DNA of 64,000 nucleotides from Celeribacter neptunius (GCF_900113955.1 NZ_FORH01000008.1:124001-188000), one strand, 5' to 3'; shown: positions 28,213-37,461, numbered from the stretch's first letter. The notes: generated by a model not told the origin, from the sequence alone. A program made the numbers and translations.

Positions 28213-28224
28213 AACCGAATGGTT
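28213..28224. promoter_or_regulatory. AACCGAATGGTT dyad upstream of the second MerR gene
   Basis: AACC-GAAT-GGTT is a palindromic site 27 bases before the MerR start, inside a wider CTAAACC/GGTTCAG dyad (28210-28227). It lies in the promoter position. The remaining spacer to the thioesterase gene at 28499 shows no other structure. Confidence 0.5.
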
Positions 28225-28498
28225 CAGTTTCGCAACTTCTTTCCGGCATCTGCGATCGACCATAGTCAAGGCTGAGGGGCGGGATCAAGCCGCGATCAGG
28301 CTGCTGTGGACTGCTGTCTGCCGTCGGCGATGGGGCGGGGATCTCGTTGAAATCTACCGATGTCTTCCGCCACGTCAGTCGTTCGGGACATGGGGGCGGG
28401 CAGAGATTCACCTTGCAGCGCGCGTGGCAAGTCACATTATGGACCCTGTTTGACAGACTGCCCTGAAAACGGGCCCCAAAACGAGTAGCGACCCAGCC

Positions 28499-28924
28499 AT
28501 GAGCGACAATCGCACAGAGATCGCCCGCAGCTTCATCGAAGGCCTGCCGCATTGCAATGCTTTGGGCATGTCGCTCGAGACCATTGGCGAGGGCGAGGCC
28601 GAGATCCTCATGCCCTATGCGGAAAAACTCATCGGCGATCCCGAGACCGGGGTGATCCATGGCGGGGCGGTCTCCGCCCTGATGGACACCTGTGCCGGGG
28701 CTGCGGTGATGAGCCATCCGGACGCCGGGGTGGCCACCGCCACGCTCGATCTGCGCATTGATTATATGCGCGCGGCCAGGCCGGGGGCGACGATCACGGC
28801 GCACGCGATCTGTTATCATATGACCCGGGCCGTTGCCTTCGTGCGCGTCTCTGCCAATGACGGCAGCTCGGACGTGCCGGTCGCCGCCGCCACCGGGGCC
28901 TTTGCCGTGGAGCATGGATCATGA
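28499..28924 (+). CDS. Hotdog-fold thioesterase (PaaI-like)
   Basis: A 141-residue protein with the PaaI-type active-site pattern GVIHGGAVSALMDTCAGAA and the ATLDLRIDYMRAARPG strand. Such enzymes hydrolyse acyl- or aryl-CoA esters. The adjacent hotdog gene overlaps it by 4 bases (ATGA), so the two may form a heteromer or act on different chain lengths. The substrate is not readable from sequence. Confidence 0.85.
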   Translation: MSDNRTEIARSFIEGLPHCNALGMSLETIGEGEAEILMPYAEKLIGDPETGVIHGGAVSALMDTCAGAAVMSHPDAGVATATLDLRIDYMRAARPGATITAHAICYHMTRAVAFVRVSANDGSSDVPVAAATGAFAVEHGS

Positions 28925-29418
28925 ACCGACCGCAGCCGGAACCCGTCCAGATCGTCAAGGAGCGCCGCGATGCCGCGCTGGCCGCACTCGTCGCCCGCGT
29001 GCCTTACAGCGCGTTCATGGGGTTTCAGTTCGAACGCCGCGGTGACGAGCTCACCGGCCTCATGCCCTATCGCCCCGATCTGATCGGCAACCCGGCGCTG
29101 CCGGCGCTGCATGGCGGGGCGTTGGCGGCCTTTCTCGAGACGACGGCGCTGATGGCGCTGAGCTGGTCGATGATCTGGCCGCGCATGGAGGCGGGCGAAA
29201 GCGTCGATATCCTGCCGAAATTGCCCAAGACCATCGATCTCACCGTTGATTACCTGCGCTCGGGCCTGCCGCGCGACGCTTATGCCCGGGCCGAGATCAC
29301 CCGCGCCGGGCGGCGCTACGCTTCGGTCCAGGTCGAAGCCTGGCAGGACAATCGCGCCCGTCCGACGGTGCAGGCCATGGGTCATTTCCTGATGCCCGAT
29401 TTCGAGGCCCGCAGCTGA
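28921..29418 (+). CDS. Second hotdog-fold thioesterase-like protein
   Basis: A 165-residue protein of the same fold: PALHGGALAAFLETTAL corresponds to the HGG motif, and TIDLTVDYLRSGLPRDAYARAEI to the central strand. The catalytic acid/Asn position differs from the first gene, so its activity is less certain. It is translationally coupled to both neighbours (ATGA upstream, TGATG downstream with the MATE gene). Confidence 0.8.
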   Translation: MNRPQPEPVQIVKERRDAALAALVARVPYSAFMGFQFERRGDELTGLMPYRPDLIGNPALPALHGGALAAFLETTALMALSWSMIWPRMEAGESVDILPKLPKTIDLTVDYLRSGLPRDAYARAEITRAGRRYASVQVEAWQDNRARPTVQAMGHFLMPDFEARS

Positions 29419-30767
29419 TGAGCGCGGTTCAGGACGATGCGCAGGCCGCGCCCGGCCTCCCTGTCGAGCTGACGCACAAGCGGGTCCTGAAAATCGCCAT
29501 CCCCATCGTGCTTTCCAATGCCACCGTGCCGATCCTCGGTGCGGTCGATACCGGCGTTGTCGGACAGATGGGGCAGGCTGCACCGATCGGCGCCGTCGGC
29601 ATCGGTGCGATCATCCTCGCCTCGGTCTATTGGATCTTCGGCTTTCTGCGCATGGGCACGACCGGGCTGGTGTCGCAGGCCCGCGGCGCCGGGCATCACG
29701 GCGAGGTCGCGGTGCTTCTGACCCGGGCGCTGATGATCGGCATTGCTGGCGGGCTGGCGCTCATCGCGCTACAGGTGCCGGTGCTCTGGGCCGCGTTTCA
29801 GCTCTCGCCCGCCTCGCCCGAGGTGGAAAGCCTCGCGCGCAGCTATATTTCCATCCGCATCTGGTCGGCGCCCTTCGCCATCGGGCTCTATGGTATCACC
29901 GGCTGGCTGATCGCTCAGGAACGCACCCGCAGCGTTCTAGTGCTGCAGCTCTGGATGAACGGGCTCAATATTGGGCTCGACCTGTGGTTCGTGCTCGGGC
30001 TTGGCTGGGGCGTCGAAGGCGTTGCCACGGCCACGGTTCTGGCCGAGCTCACCGGCGCCTTGCTGGGGCTGTGGCTCTGTCGCGATGTGTTCAAAAGCGC
30101 GATCTGGCGCGACTGGGCACGGGTGTTCGACCGTGAACGGCTGGTGCATATGGCCCGGCTCAACACCGATATCCTGATCCGCTCGCTGCTGCTGCTGGGC
30201 ATCATGGTGTCTTTCACCTTTTTCGGTGCCGGTTTCGGCGATCTGACCCTGGCGTCGAACCAGATCCTGATGCAATTCATCGAGATCACCGCCTATGCGC
30301 TCGACGGGTTCGCCTTTGCCGCCGAGGCGATTGTCGGCCATGCGCTGGGCGCGCGTTCGCGCGCCGCGCTGCGCCGCGGGGCGCTTCTGGCCTCGTTCTG
30401 GGGCGGGGTCGCGGCGCTGATCCTGGCGCTGGGCTTTGGTCTCTTCGGTGGGGCGATCATCGATCTGATGACGACCGCGCCGGATGTGCGCGAGACCGCA
30501 CGGGTGTTTCTGCCCTGGATGGTGGCCGCGCCGGTCCTCGGCCTGGCGTCCTGGATGTTCGACGGGATTTTCATCGGCGCCACCCGCACCCGCGACATGC
30601 GCAACATGATGGTGCTCACCGTGATCGCCTATCTGGCGGCGGTCGCCATGCTGATCCCGCTCTGGGGCAATCACGGGCTCTGGGCGGCACTGATGGTCAG
30701 CTATGTCGCCCGCGGGCTGACACTCCTGTGGAAATATCCGGGGCTGGAGGCCAGTGCCGCGCGTTGA
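29418..30767 (+). CDS. MATE-family efflux transporter (DinF-like)
   Basis: A 449-residue integral membrane protein with about 12 hydrophobic segments in two related halves (IAIPIVLSNATVPILGAVDTGVVG near the start; LNTDILIRSLLLLGIMVSF at the half-way point). It probably exports cationic drugs or other small molecules using Na+ or H+. Its ATG overlaps the thioesterase stop, and its stop directly abuts that of the convergent pyrD gene with no base between. Confidence 0.9.
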   Translation: MSAVQDDAQAAPGLPVELTHKRVLKIAIPIVLSNATVPILGAVDTGVVGQMGQAAPIGAVGIGAIILASVYWIFGFLRMGTTGLVSQARGAGHHGEVAVLLTRALMIGIAGGLALIALQVPVLWAAFQLSPASPEVESLARSYISIRIWSAPFAIGLYGITGWLIAQERTRSVLVLQLWMNGLNIGLDLWFVLGLGWGVEGVATATVLAELTGALLGLWLCRDVFKSAIWRDWARVFDRERLVHMARLNTDILIRSLLLLGIMVSFTFFGAGFGDLTLASNQILMQFIEITAYALDGFAFAAEAIVGHALGARSRAALRRGALLASFWGGVAALILALGFGLFGGAIIDLMTTAPDVRETARVFLPWMVAAPVLGLASWMFDGIFIGATRTRDMRNMMVLTVIAYLAAVAMLIPLWGNHGLWAALMVSYVARGLTLLWKYPGLEASAAR

Positions 30768-31853
30768 TCAGAGCCAGTCGCCGCGTTTCGTGCCCACCGC
30801 CTCGGTGACATTGTCGAACCCATCGGCGGCCAGAAGCGCGTCGAGCCCCTTGGCGATGCGGCTGGCCAGCGACAGGCCCTGATAGACCATGGCGGAATAG
30901 ATCTGCAGCACCGAAGCGCCGGCGCGGATCTTGGTGTAGGCGTCGAGGGGCGAGGCGATGCCGCCCACACCGACCAGTGGCACATCGGTGCCCAGCTCGC
31001 GCGACAATTGCGCCAGAACCCGGGTGGATTTCTCGAACAGGGGGCGGCCGGACATGCCGCCGGCCTCAGCCTTCTGCGGCGATTTCAAGCCGTCGCGCGA
31101 CAGGGTCGTATTGGTGGCGATCACCCCGTCGATGCCGGATTTGCGCGCCACCTCGGCGATTTCCCTGAGTTCGGATGTGTCGAGATCGGGGGCGATCTTC
31201 AACAGCACCGGGACATTGTGGTTGAGACCCTTGCGGGCGTCCAGAACACCGGCCAAGAGCGCTTCGAGCGCTTCGGCGCCCTGCAGATCGCGCAGCTTCT
31301 CGGTGTTCGGGCTCGACACGTTCACGGTGGCGAAATCGATGAAATTGCCGCAATGCGCCAGCACCTTGGCGAAATCCGCGGCGCGGTCTTCGCTGTCCTT
31401 GTTGGCGCCGAGGTTGAGCCCGACGGGCACGGCGGGCCAGTTCTGTGCGCTGTGATTGGAACTGCGGCAGCGTGCCAGTCGGTTGGCGATCACCTCCATG
31501 CCGTCATTGTTGAAACCGAACCGGTTGATCACCGCCTTGTCCTCGGTCAGGCGAAACAGCCGCGGTTTCGGATTGCCGGGCTGCGGTCGCGGCGTCGCCG
31601 CCCCCAGTTCGATAAAGCCGAAACCGGCGCGCGAGAGCTGGGCGATCGCCTCGGCATTCTTGTCGAAACCGGCGGCGAGCCCGACCGGGTTGGGCATCTC
31701 CAGTCCGGCAAAGGTGGATTTCAGCCGTGGTGAAGTCACCGGGCCGGGCAGGGGGGCAAGCCCCGCACGCAGCGCCGAGAGCGAGAGCTTGTGCGAGACC
31801 TCCGGGTCGAAACTGCGCAGCACCATCATGCCGACCTGTTCGAAAAGCGACAT
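30768..31853 (-). CDS. pyrD: Dihydroorotate dehydrogenase (quinone), class 2
   Basis: FMN enzyme of pyrimidine synthesis, bound at the inner membrane and passing electrons to quinone. The 361-residue protein has the class 2 N-terminal helix ([21 protein letters not shown]), [15 protein letters not shown], the [17 protein letters not shown] strand and the C-terminal [22 protein letters not shown] phosphate site. It overlaps the DUF952 gene upstream by one base and is co-transcribed with it. Confidence 0.96.
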   Translation of the reverse strand: MSLFEQVGMMVLRSFDPEVSHKLSLSALRAGLAPLPGPVTSPRLKSTFAGLEMPNPVGLAAGFDKNAEAIAQLSRAGFGFIELGAATPRPQPGNPKPRLFRLTEDKAVINRFGFNNDGMEVIANRLARCRSSNHSAQNWPAVPVGLNLGANKDSEDRAADFAKVLAHCGNFIDFATVNVSSPNTEKLRDLQGAEALEALLAGVLDARKGLNHNVPVLLKIAPDLDTSELREIAEVARKSGIDGVIATNTTLSRDGLKSPQKAEAGGMSGRPLFEKSTRVLAQLSRELGTDVPLVGVGGIASPLDAYTKIRAGASVLQIYSAMVYQGLSLASRIAKGLDALLAADGFDNVTEAVGTKRGDWL

Positions 31854-32188
31854 CAGAGATCCTCCGGGAAGATATGGCCGTCAACTCCGAGCGGCAGGGG
31901 CTTCACCCACAAGAGATCCTCCATCCGCAGGGGGCGGTAGAGATGCGGGAAAAGGTCACCGCCACGCGACGGCTCCCATTTCAGATGCGGCGCCAGATCG
32001 TCGCTCTCGAAGGCCAGAAGATGCAGGTTGTCTTCGCCCGCAAACCATTTCGCGGCGGTCTCCCCGACCTGGGTCGCGGTCGAGAAATGAACATAGCCAT
32101 CGGCGAGATCCACGGGGGCGCCACGGGTCTCGCCGGCGGTTTGCATCGCCGCCCATTCGGGGGCGCGGAAAATTTTGTAAATCAGCAT
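31853..32188 (-). CDS. DUF952-family protein
   Basis: A 111-residue cytoplasmic protein with the family pattern [35 protein letters not shown] and [19 protein letters not shown]. The biochemical role of this family is unknown. It commonly sits just before pyrD in Rhodobacterales, as here, where it is translationally coupled to pyrD. Confidence 0.88.
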   Translation of the reverse strand: MLIYKIFRAPEWAAMQTAGETRGAPVDLADGYVHFSTATQVGETAAKWFAGEDNLHLLAFESDDLAPHLKWEPSRGGDLFPHLYRPLRMEDLLWVKPLPLGVDGHIFPEDL

Positions 32189-32257
32189 GAGACTGAGATG
32201 CCAGCGCGGGCATGCAGGGTCAATGAGTCTCTGGGGCTGCTGAGGATGATATCGCTC

Positions 32258-32488
32258 TCAGAGCCAGCGATGACAATGTTTGTGGATCGCGGGGATGATG
32301 ACGAAGACCATCGAGAGCACGATCATCGGCACCATGACGAGATTGCGCTGCCAGACCTGCCAGTCAAGGGTCAGCGGCGCCAGCGCATAGATCAGCGCGG
32401 TGACCAGCGGGTAGACGCCGAGAAAGACGAAGAGGCTCAGGCGGAGACGATTGGGGCGACGGGGCGGGGTGGCGGTGGCGGTGGACAT
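32258..32488 (-). CDS. Small two-helix membrane protein
   Basis: A 76-residue protein with two predicted membrane helices (LSLFVFLGVYPLVTALIYALAP and NLVMVPMIVLSMVFVIIPAI) and a His-rich C-terminus (HKHCHRWL). AGGAG lies 7 bases before the ATG. It is divergent from a TetR gene and shares a promoter region with two matched palindromes, so it is the likely target of that regulator. Function unknown. Confidence 0.75.
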   Translation of the reverse strand: MSTATATPPRRPNRLRLSLFVFLGVYPLVTALIYALAPLTLDWQVWQRNLVMVPMIVLSMVFVIIPAIHKHCHRWL

Positions 32489-32505
32489 GTGCTAGCTCCT
32501 AAGAG

Positions 32506-32543
32506 AACGGTGCGTTTCGTTGTTTCTATATGAACGATCCGTT
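32506..32543. promoter_or_regulatory. Twin AACG-N3-CGTT operator between membrane gene and tetR
   Basis: AACG-GTG-CGTT (32506-32516) and AACG-ATC-CGTT (32533-32543, extendable to GAACG/CGTTC) have the same half sites and spacer and lie 27 bases apart in a 78-base divergent spacer. This is the usual layout of a TetR-type autoregulatory operator. Confidence 0.65.
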
Positions 32544-32566
32544 CCGATATGTAAAGGAGGCGCGCT

Positions 32567-33169
32567 GTGACCAAGCGCACAGGCGAATGTGCAGGGCCGA
32601 AGCGGCAGTCGATCGGGGCGCGGCGCAACCCGGAAACCGAAGCGGCGATTCTCACCGCGGCGGCGGATATCCTGCGCGAAAAGGGGGTGCGCGGCCTGTC
32701 GATGGAGGCGGTGGCGCGCCGCGCCCGGGCTGGCAAGGCGACGCTTTACAAATGGTGGCCGACGCGCGGCGCGCTCCTGGTCGCGGTCTATGAGCGGCTC
32801 AAAGGCGAGCATCCTCACGCCGACAAGGGGCATCTGCTCGACACGATCACGGATTTCTATCGCTTCGTCTTCGGGCATTGGCAGACCCCGGAGGGACAGG
32901 TCTTTGCCCTGATCATTGCCGAGGCGCAGTCCAATGCCGATGTCGCGGAAGCGCTCGAAGGCTATCGGCGCGAGCGGCTGGAGGCCCTGACCGAGGTGGT
33001 GAGCTGGTCGGTTGAGCGCGGAGAGATTCGCCCCGGCACGGAGTCGCGGGCACTGGCCGAGACGATCATGGCGGCGGCCTGGATGCGGCTTTTGACCGGG
33101 CGGCTGGATACGGATCCGGCGGCGCTGGCCCGCGACGTCCTGTCCGGATGGCTTGTCGAGAAACAATGA
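32567..33169 (+). CDS. TetR/AcrR-family regulator
   Basis: A 200-residue one-component repressor. The N-terminal helix-turn-helix is plain (ILREKGVRGLSMEAVARRARAGKATLYKWWPTR), and the remaining helices would form the ligand pocket and dimer interface. The start is GTG at 32567 with a full AGGAGG 6 bases ahead. It probably represses itself and the divergent small membrane protein through the palindromes between them. The ligand is unknown. Confidence 0.9.
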   Translation: MTKRTGECAGPKRQSIGARRNPETEAAILTAAADILREKGVRGLSMEAVARRARAGKATLYKWWPTRGALLVAVYERLKGEHPHADKGHLLDTITDFYRFVFGHWQTPEGQVFALIIAEAQSNADVAEALEGYRRERLEALTEVVSWSVERGEIRPGTESRALAETIMAAAWMRLLTGRLDTDPAALARDVLSGWLVEKQ

Positions 33170-33296
33170 TCTGCCTGTCATTGCATCGTTACATTGCTGT
33201 TACTTGCGGAATGTAGCCAAAACCTAGCCTAGGGCTTTGACTCTTTGATCAACTTTGGTCAGGCTCGATCTTATCAAGTTCAACAGGGGGGCAGAA

Positions 33297-34859
33297 ATGC
33301 TCAAAAATATTCTCTCTACGTCTGCTGCAATGGCGCTGATGGCCGGTGCGGCGCATGCCGATTACACGCTGCACATTCTTCACACCAACGATTTGCACAG
33401 CCGGATCGAACCGATCACGAAGTATGACAATACCTGCGGCGCCGAGGACAATGCAGAGGGCAAGTGTTTTGGCGGTTACGCCCGTCTCGCCACCAAGGTT
33501 GCCGAGATGCGTGCCGAGCTGGACGGTGAGAACGTTCTGCTGCTCGACGCCGGCGACCAGTATCAGGGCTCGCTGATGTACACCACGTACAAGGGCGATG
33601 TCGAAGCCGAGATGATGGAAAAGATCGGTTACGACGTGATGGCGCTGGGCAACCACGAATTTGACGATGGTCCCGAGGGCACGATCAAGCTGATCGACAA
33701 TGTCACCTTTCCGGTGATTTCCGGCAACCTCGATGTCAGCCAGTCGAATCTGCTCAAGGGCAAGGTGAAGAACTATACCGTGCTGGAAGTCGGCGGCGAG
33801 AAAATCGCGATCATTTCCGCTCTGGCCATCGATACTCCGGAAACCTCGAGCCCCGGTCCGAACGTGATCTTCCAGGATGAGGCCGACAGCCTCGCGGCGG
33901 ATGTCGCCGAGCTGGAAGCCGAAGGCGTGAACAAGATCATCGCACTGACCCATGTCGGTGTGACCAAGGATCTTGCGCTTGCGGGCGAAGTGGCCGGTGT
34001 CGACGCCATCGTCGGCGGGCACTCCCACACGCTGTTCTCCAACGAGATCGAGGGCGCCATGGCCTATCCGACCATGGTCGGCGAAGTCCCGGTGGTCTCC
34101 GCCTATGCCTATTCGAAATATCTCGGTCACCTGGTGCTGACCTTCGATGACGAAGGCACGCTGATCTCCGCCTCGGGCGAGCCGATCCTGCTCGACGCTT
34201 CCGTGGCCGAAGACGAAGAGATCAAGTCCCGCGTCGCGGAATTTGCCGGTCCGATCGAAGAGCTGAAAGCCAAGATCGTCGCCGAAGCCGCCGCGGATAT
34301 CGACGGCTCGCGTGAGACCTGCCGTGCGGTGGAATGCCCGATGGGCAATCTCGTGGCCGATGCCATGCTCGATCGCGTGAAGGATCAGGGCGTCGAGATC
34401 GCCATCCAGAACGGCGGTGGTCTGCGCGCCTCGATCGCGGGCGGTCAGGTGACCATGGGCGACGTGCTGACGGTTCTGCCGTTCCAGAACACGCTCTCCA
34501 CCTTCGAAGTGACCGGCGCCACCATGGTCGAAGCGCTTGAGAACGGTGTTTCCGAGATGGCCGATGGCGCGGGTCGTTTCCCGCAGGTCGCCGGCATGTC
34601 CTTCACCGTCGATCCGGCGGCGGAACCGGGCTCCCGCATCTCCGACGTGATGGTCGGTGGCGCACCGATCGATCCCGAAAAGGCCTACGGCGTCGTGTCC
34701 AACAACTACGTGCGCAACGGTGGCGACGGCTACAAGATGTTCATCTCGGCGCAGAACGCCTATGACTTCGGCCCCGATCTCGCCGACGTGCTGGCCGAGT
34801 ACATGATCGAAAACGCCCCTTACGCGCCTTACACCGACGGTCGTATCACCGTGAAGTAA
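33297..34859 (+). CDS. Secreted 5'-nucleotidase / 2',3'-cyclic phosphodiesterase (UshA-like)
   Basis: Periplasmic metallophosphatase that strips phosphate from nucleotides. The 520-residue protein has a signal peptide (MLKNILSTSAAMALMAGAAHA), metal motifs HILHTNDLHSR, LLDAGDQYQG and ALGNHEFDDG, and GGHSHTLFS. A C-terminal 5-nucleotidase domain starts near residue 330 (NGGGLRASIAGGQ). The frame is open upstream, but ATG at 33297 gives the signal peptide and follows a G-rich ribosome site. It ends at a strong terminator and is monocistronic. It may feed nucleosides to the salvage operon at 10.5-15.1 kb. Confidence 0.93.
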   Translation: MLKNILSTSAAMALMAGAAHADYTLHILHTNDLHSRIEPITKYDNTCGAEDNAEGKCFGGYARLATKVAEMRAELDGENVLLLDAGDQYQGSLMYTTYKGDVEAEMMEKIGYDVMALGNHEFDDGPEGTIKLIDNVTFPVISGNLDVSQSNLLKGKVKNYTVLEVGGEKIAIISALAIDTPETSSPGPNVIFQDEADSLAADVAELEAEGVNKIIALTHVGVTKDLALAGEVAGVDAIVGGHSHTLFSNEIEGAMAYPTMVGEVPVVSAYAYSKYLGHLVLTFDDEGTLISASGEPILLDASVAEDEEIKSRVAEFAGPIEELKAKIVAEAAADIDGSRETCRAVECPMGNLVADAMLDRVKDQGVEIAIQNGGGLRASIAGGQVTMGDVLTVLPFQNTLSTFEVTGATMVEALENGVSEMADGAGRFPQVAGMSFTVDPAAEPGSRISDVMVGGAPIDPEKAYGVVSNNYVRNGGDGYKMFISAQNAYDFGPDLADVLAEYMIENAPYAPYTDGRITVK

Positions 34860-34894
34860 GGGCGGACGCAAGCGCGTCGCTCTGGACAAATCGG

Positions 34895-34924
34895 AAAGCC
34901 CTCGCGATCATGCGGGGGCTTTTT
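34895..34924 (+). terminator. Terminator of the 5'-nucleotidase gene
   Basis: AAAGCCCTCGC pairs with GCGGGGGCTTT (one wobble) around a short loop and is followed by TTTTTG, 35 bases after the stop codon. Confidence 0.9.
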
Positions 34925-34941
34925 GTTGTGGAGGACAAAGA

Positions 34942-35415
34942 ATGCCGGATCGGTTGACGGGGCGTTGCAGCTGCGGCGAGATCGAATATGAGCTTTCGGA
35001 CAGCTTCATGTGTGTCCATGCCTGTCACTGCACCTGGTGTCAGCGCGAGACCGGGTCGGCTCTGGCCCTGAACGGTATCATCGAGACCGAGAATCTGAGG
35101 GTGACCAGGGGCACGCCCGATGCGGTGGAAACGCCGTCGAATTCCGGCAAGGGCCAGGTCGTGGTGCGTTGTCCCTCCTGTCAGGTGGCGCTCTGGTCGC
35201 ATTACGCTGGGGCCGGCACGGCGCTCTCCTTCGTGCGGGTCGGCACGCTTGATCAGGCGCGCGAGATCGCGCCGGATGTGCATATATTCACCACCTCCGC
35301 CCAGCCCTGGTTCGTCTTCCCCGCAGGGGCGAAGGTCTATCCGGAATATTACCCGACGAAAGAGGTCTGGACGCCCGAAGCCATCGCCCGGCGCAACGCC
35401 GCGCTCGGTCGGTAG
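34942..35415 (+). CDS. GFA-family zinc protein, second copy
   Basis: A 157-residue protein with the family cysteines GRCSCGEIEY, CHCTWCQRETG and RCPSCQVALW. It is distant from the GFA protein at 24636-25094 in the rest of its sequence. GGAGG stands just ahead of the ATG. It is followed at 17 bases by the DUF1992 gene and the two are probably co-transcribed. Confidence 0.85.
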   Translation: MPDRLTGRCSCGEIEYELSDSFMCVHACHCTWCQRETGSALALNGIIETENLRVTRGTPDAVETPSNSGKGQVVVRCPSCQVALWSHYAGAGTALSFVRVGTLDQAREIAPDVHIFTTSAQPWFVFPAGAKVYPEYYPTKEVWTPEAIARRNAALGR

Positions 35416-35432
35416 GGCCTGAGGGGAACGTC

Positions 35433-35738
35433 ATGGATCACCCGCTGCTCGATCTGATCAATCAGAAAATCGCCGAGGCCGAGCGCAACGGTGAATTCGA
35501 CAATCTGCCCGGCGCTGGCAAGCCCTTGCCGGAGTGCGATGACCCGGAAAATGCCCTGCTCAATCGTCTGATCAAGGAAAACGGCGGGGTGCCGGAATTC
35601 GTCACCCTGTCGCGGGAATTGGAGAAACTCCGCGCAGAGCTGCGCGAGACCGGTGATCGCACGCGGCGCAGCGAGATCATGAAGGAAATGTCGATGATGG
35701 ACGCCCGGATCGAGATCGCCCGCAAGGCGCATCGGTGA
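35433..35738 (+). CDS. DUF1992 / DnaJ-C28-like protein
   Basis: A 101-residue protein with the family signature at its N-terminus (LDLINQKIAEAERNGEFDNLPGAGKPL) and a charged helical tail. The domain is shared with eukaryotic DNAJC28 but no J domain is present here. The role is unknown. Confidence 0.88.
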   Translation: MDHPLLDLINQKIAEAERNGEFDNLPGAGKPLPECDDPENALLNRLIKENGGVPEFVTLSRELEKLRAELRETGDRTRRSEIMKEMSMMDARIEIARKAHR

Positions 35739-36046
35739 AAAGGCGGCTTGCAAGTCCGGTTTGAGGCCAGAGACGTTGGTCACGAGGGTGTGCGCCGGAC
35801 CGTAGGCTGGCGCAGCAACCTCTGAACGTTGCGCTTTATATTTGCCACATCCGGAAAAGTTCAGAACGTTGCGTGCGGCCCCAAATGCGCCTGACCGCCG
35901 GGACGGTCCGGCGCACGCCCGGGAAACTGCGTTGCTATTCCGGGCGGGGGCACTTCGTTCGAATGACAACTAAGTCCGCATTCTGTCACAGCCTGTGAGC
36001 GCCGATCCCCTCTGGTCCTCGCTGTCACAACGACTAAACTCGCCGC
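35739..36046. other. Intergenic region before the SRAP gene
   Basis: A 308-base spacer without a gene. It holds a 10-bp direct repeat GAACGTTGCG (35824-35833 and 35864-35873). A segment near 35792-35820 (GCGCCGGACCGTAGGCTGGCG) resembles one at about 55094-55120. I see no terminator with a T-run. Confidence 0.4.
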
Positions 36047-36721
36047 ATGTGCGGACGTTTTGCCCTTTCCTCCACCGATGACGCTTTGGCGCGGCTGTTT
36101 CAGGCCGCTTTGGCCAATGCTCTGCCGCCACTGCCCAATTACAACATTTGCCCGACAACTCAGATCCATGTGGTGTTTCGCGAGGGCGATCAGCGGCGTC
36201 TGGCGCCGATGCGCTGGGGCTTCGTGCCGACATGGTACAAGAGCCCGTTGGACGGGCCGCTCCTGCACAATGCGCGCGCCGAGGGGCTCGCCGAGAAACC
36301 CGCCTTTCGCGAGGCCTGCCGCCAGCGCCGCTGTCTGATCCCCGCCGACGGGTTTTATGAATGGCATCGCCCGGAAGGGAGAGAAAAACAGCCCTGGTAT
36401 ATCCGGCCCGCCGTCGAAGGCCCGATGGTTTTCGCCGGCATCTGGCAGGACTGGCATCAGGATGGCATGCGCTTTGCCTCCTGCGCCATGGTCACCACCG
36501 AGGCCGCGGGTAAAATGGCCGAGATCCACCACCGCATTCCGGTGATCCTGCAGCCCGGGGACTGGGCCAAATGGCTCGGCGAAGAGGGCCATGGTGCGGC
36601 GCGCCTGATGCGTCCGGCCCCGGACGACACGCTGCGTTTTCACAAAGTGGGCAAGGCGGTGAATTCCAACCGGGCCACCGGCCCCGAGCTGATCGAAAAG
36701 ATCGAGGAGATCGAGACATGA
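36047..36721 (+). CDS. yedK: SRAP-domain protein (YedK/HMCES family)
   Basis: Forms a stable covalent bond with abasic sites in single-stranded DNA and so shields them. The 224-residue protein starts MCGRFALS: removal of Met exposes Cys2, the crosslinking residue. It also has LAPMRWGFVPTW, LLHNARAEG, CLIPADGFYEWH and the catalytic HHRIPVIL. It overlaps the next gene by 4 bases (ATGA). Confidence 0.95.
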   Translation: MCGRFALSSTDDALARLFQAALANALPPLPNYNICPTTQIHVVFREGDQRRLAPMRWGFVPTWYKSPLDGPLLHNARAEGLAEKPAFREACRQRRCLIPADGFYEWHRPEGREKQPWYIRPAVEGPMVFAGIWQDWHQDGMRFASCAMVTTEAAGKMAEIHHRIPVILQPGDWAKWLGEEGHGAARLMRPAPDDTLRFHKVGKAVNSNRATGPELIEKIEEIET

Positions 36722-37122
36722 CCGACCCAACGGACCCGCTTCTGGAAGGGCCTTCCGCGATTCTGGCGCATCTCGGTGTCCGAATGACGGGTTGGGACCG
36801 TGATTATGCCCGGTTCGAAGCGGAGATCGCGCCCTTCCTGCTCAATCGTTCCGAGATTCCCCATGGCGGGGTCTATGCCACCATGCTCGACACGGCGATG
36901 GGCTATGCCGGTGCCTATACCGGCGAGGCGGAAGATCGGCGCATGACGCTCACCCTCTCGCTCACCATCAACTACCTGTCGCGCCCCAAGGGCAAACTGC
37001 TGATCGCCGAAGGTCATCGGGTTGGCGGCGGGGCCAAGACCTTTTTCACCGAAGGGCGCCTCACGGATGAGACCGGCGAACTGATCGCGACCGGGCAGGG
37101 GACATTTCGCGTCCGGGCCTGA
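36718..37122 (+). CDS. Hotdog-fold thioesterase (PaaI-like)
   Basis: A 134-residue protein with the motif IPHGGVYATMLDTAMGYA and the strand MTLTLSLTINYLSRPKGK, placing it in the PaaI group. ATG at 36718 overlaps the stop of the SRAP gene, so they are coupled, although no functional link is obvious. The substrate is unknown. Confidence 0.85.
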   Translation: MTDPTDPLLEGPSAILAHLGVRMTGWDRDYARFEAEIAPFLLNRSEIPHGGVYATMLDTAMGYAGAYTGEAEDRRMTLTLSLTINYLSRPKGKLLIAEGHRVGGGAKTFFTEGRLTDETGELIATGQGTFRVRA

Positions 37123-37230
37123 CTGTGCACGCTGCGCTGCGTCGCCGCATCCATATGCGTAATATTGAATTTGTGTCAGCGAAGTGTTAGCTCTGTCACA
37201 AATCAGTCATCCCATTCACGGAGAATCCCA

Positions 37231-37437
37231 ATGTCCATCGACCGCGCTATGTTCCGCTTTGCCGGCATCATGGTTCTGATCAGCGTCGCGCTGACCCAGT
37301 TCGTCCACCCCGGCTTCGTCTGGTTCACCGTTTTCATCGGTGCCAACCTGCTGCAAAGCTCCTTCACCGGCTGGTGCCCGGCGGCCAAGATCATGGCCAA
37401 GCTCGGCCTGCCCGCCGGCTGCGCCTTCGACAAGTAA
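37231..37437 (+). CDS. DUF2892 inner-membrane protein
   Basis: A 68-residue protein with two hydrophobic segments (FAGIMVLISVALTQFVHPGFVWFTVFIGANLLQSSF) and the C-terminal GWCPAAKIMAKLGLPAGC typical of the DUF2892/YgaP membrane tail. In some proteins this tail is attached to a rhodanese; here it stands alone with its two cysteines. GGAG precedes the ATG at 37231. Confidence 0.88.
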   Translation: MSIDRAMFRFAGIMVLISVALTQFVHPGFVWFTVFIGANLLQSSFTGWCPAAKIMAKLGLPAGCAFDK

Positions 37438-37461
37438 TCGCGCGCTCCGCATCGGTTTCAG

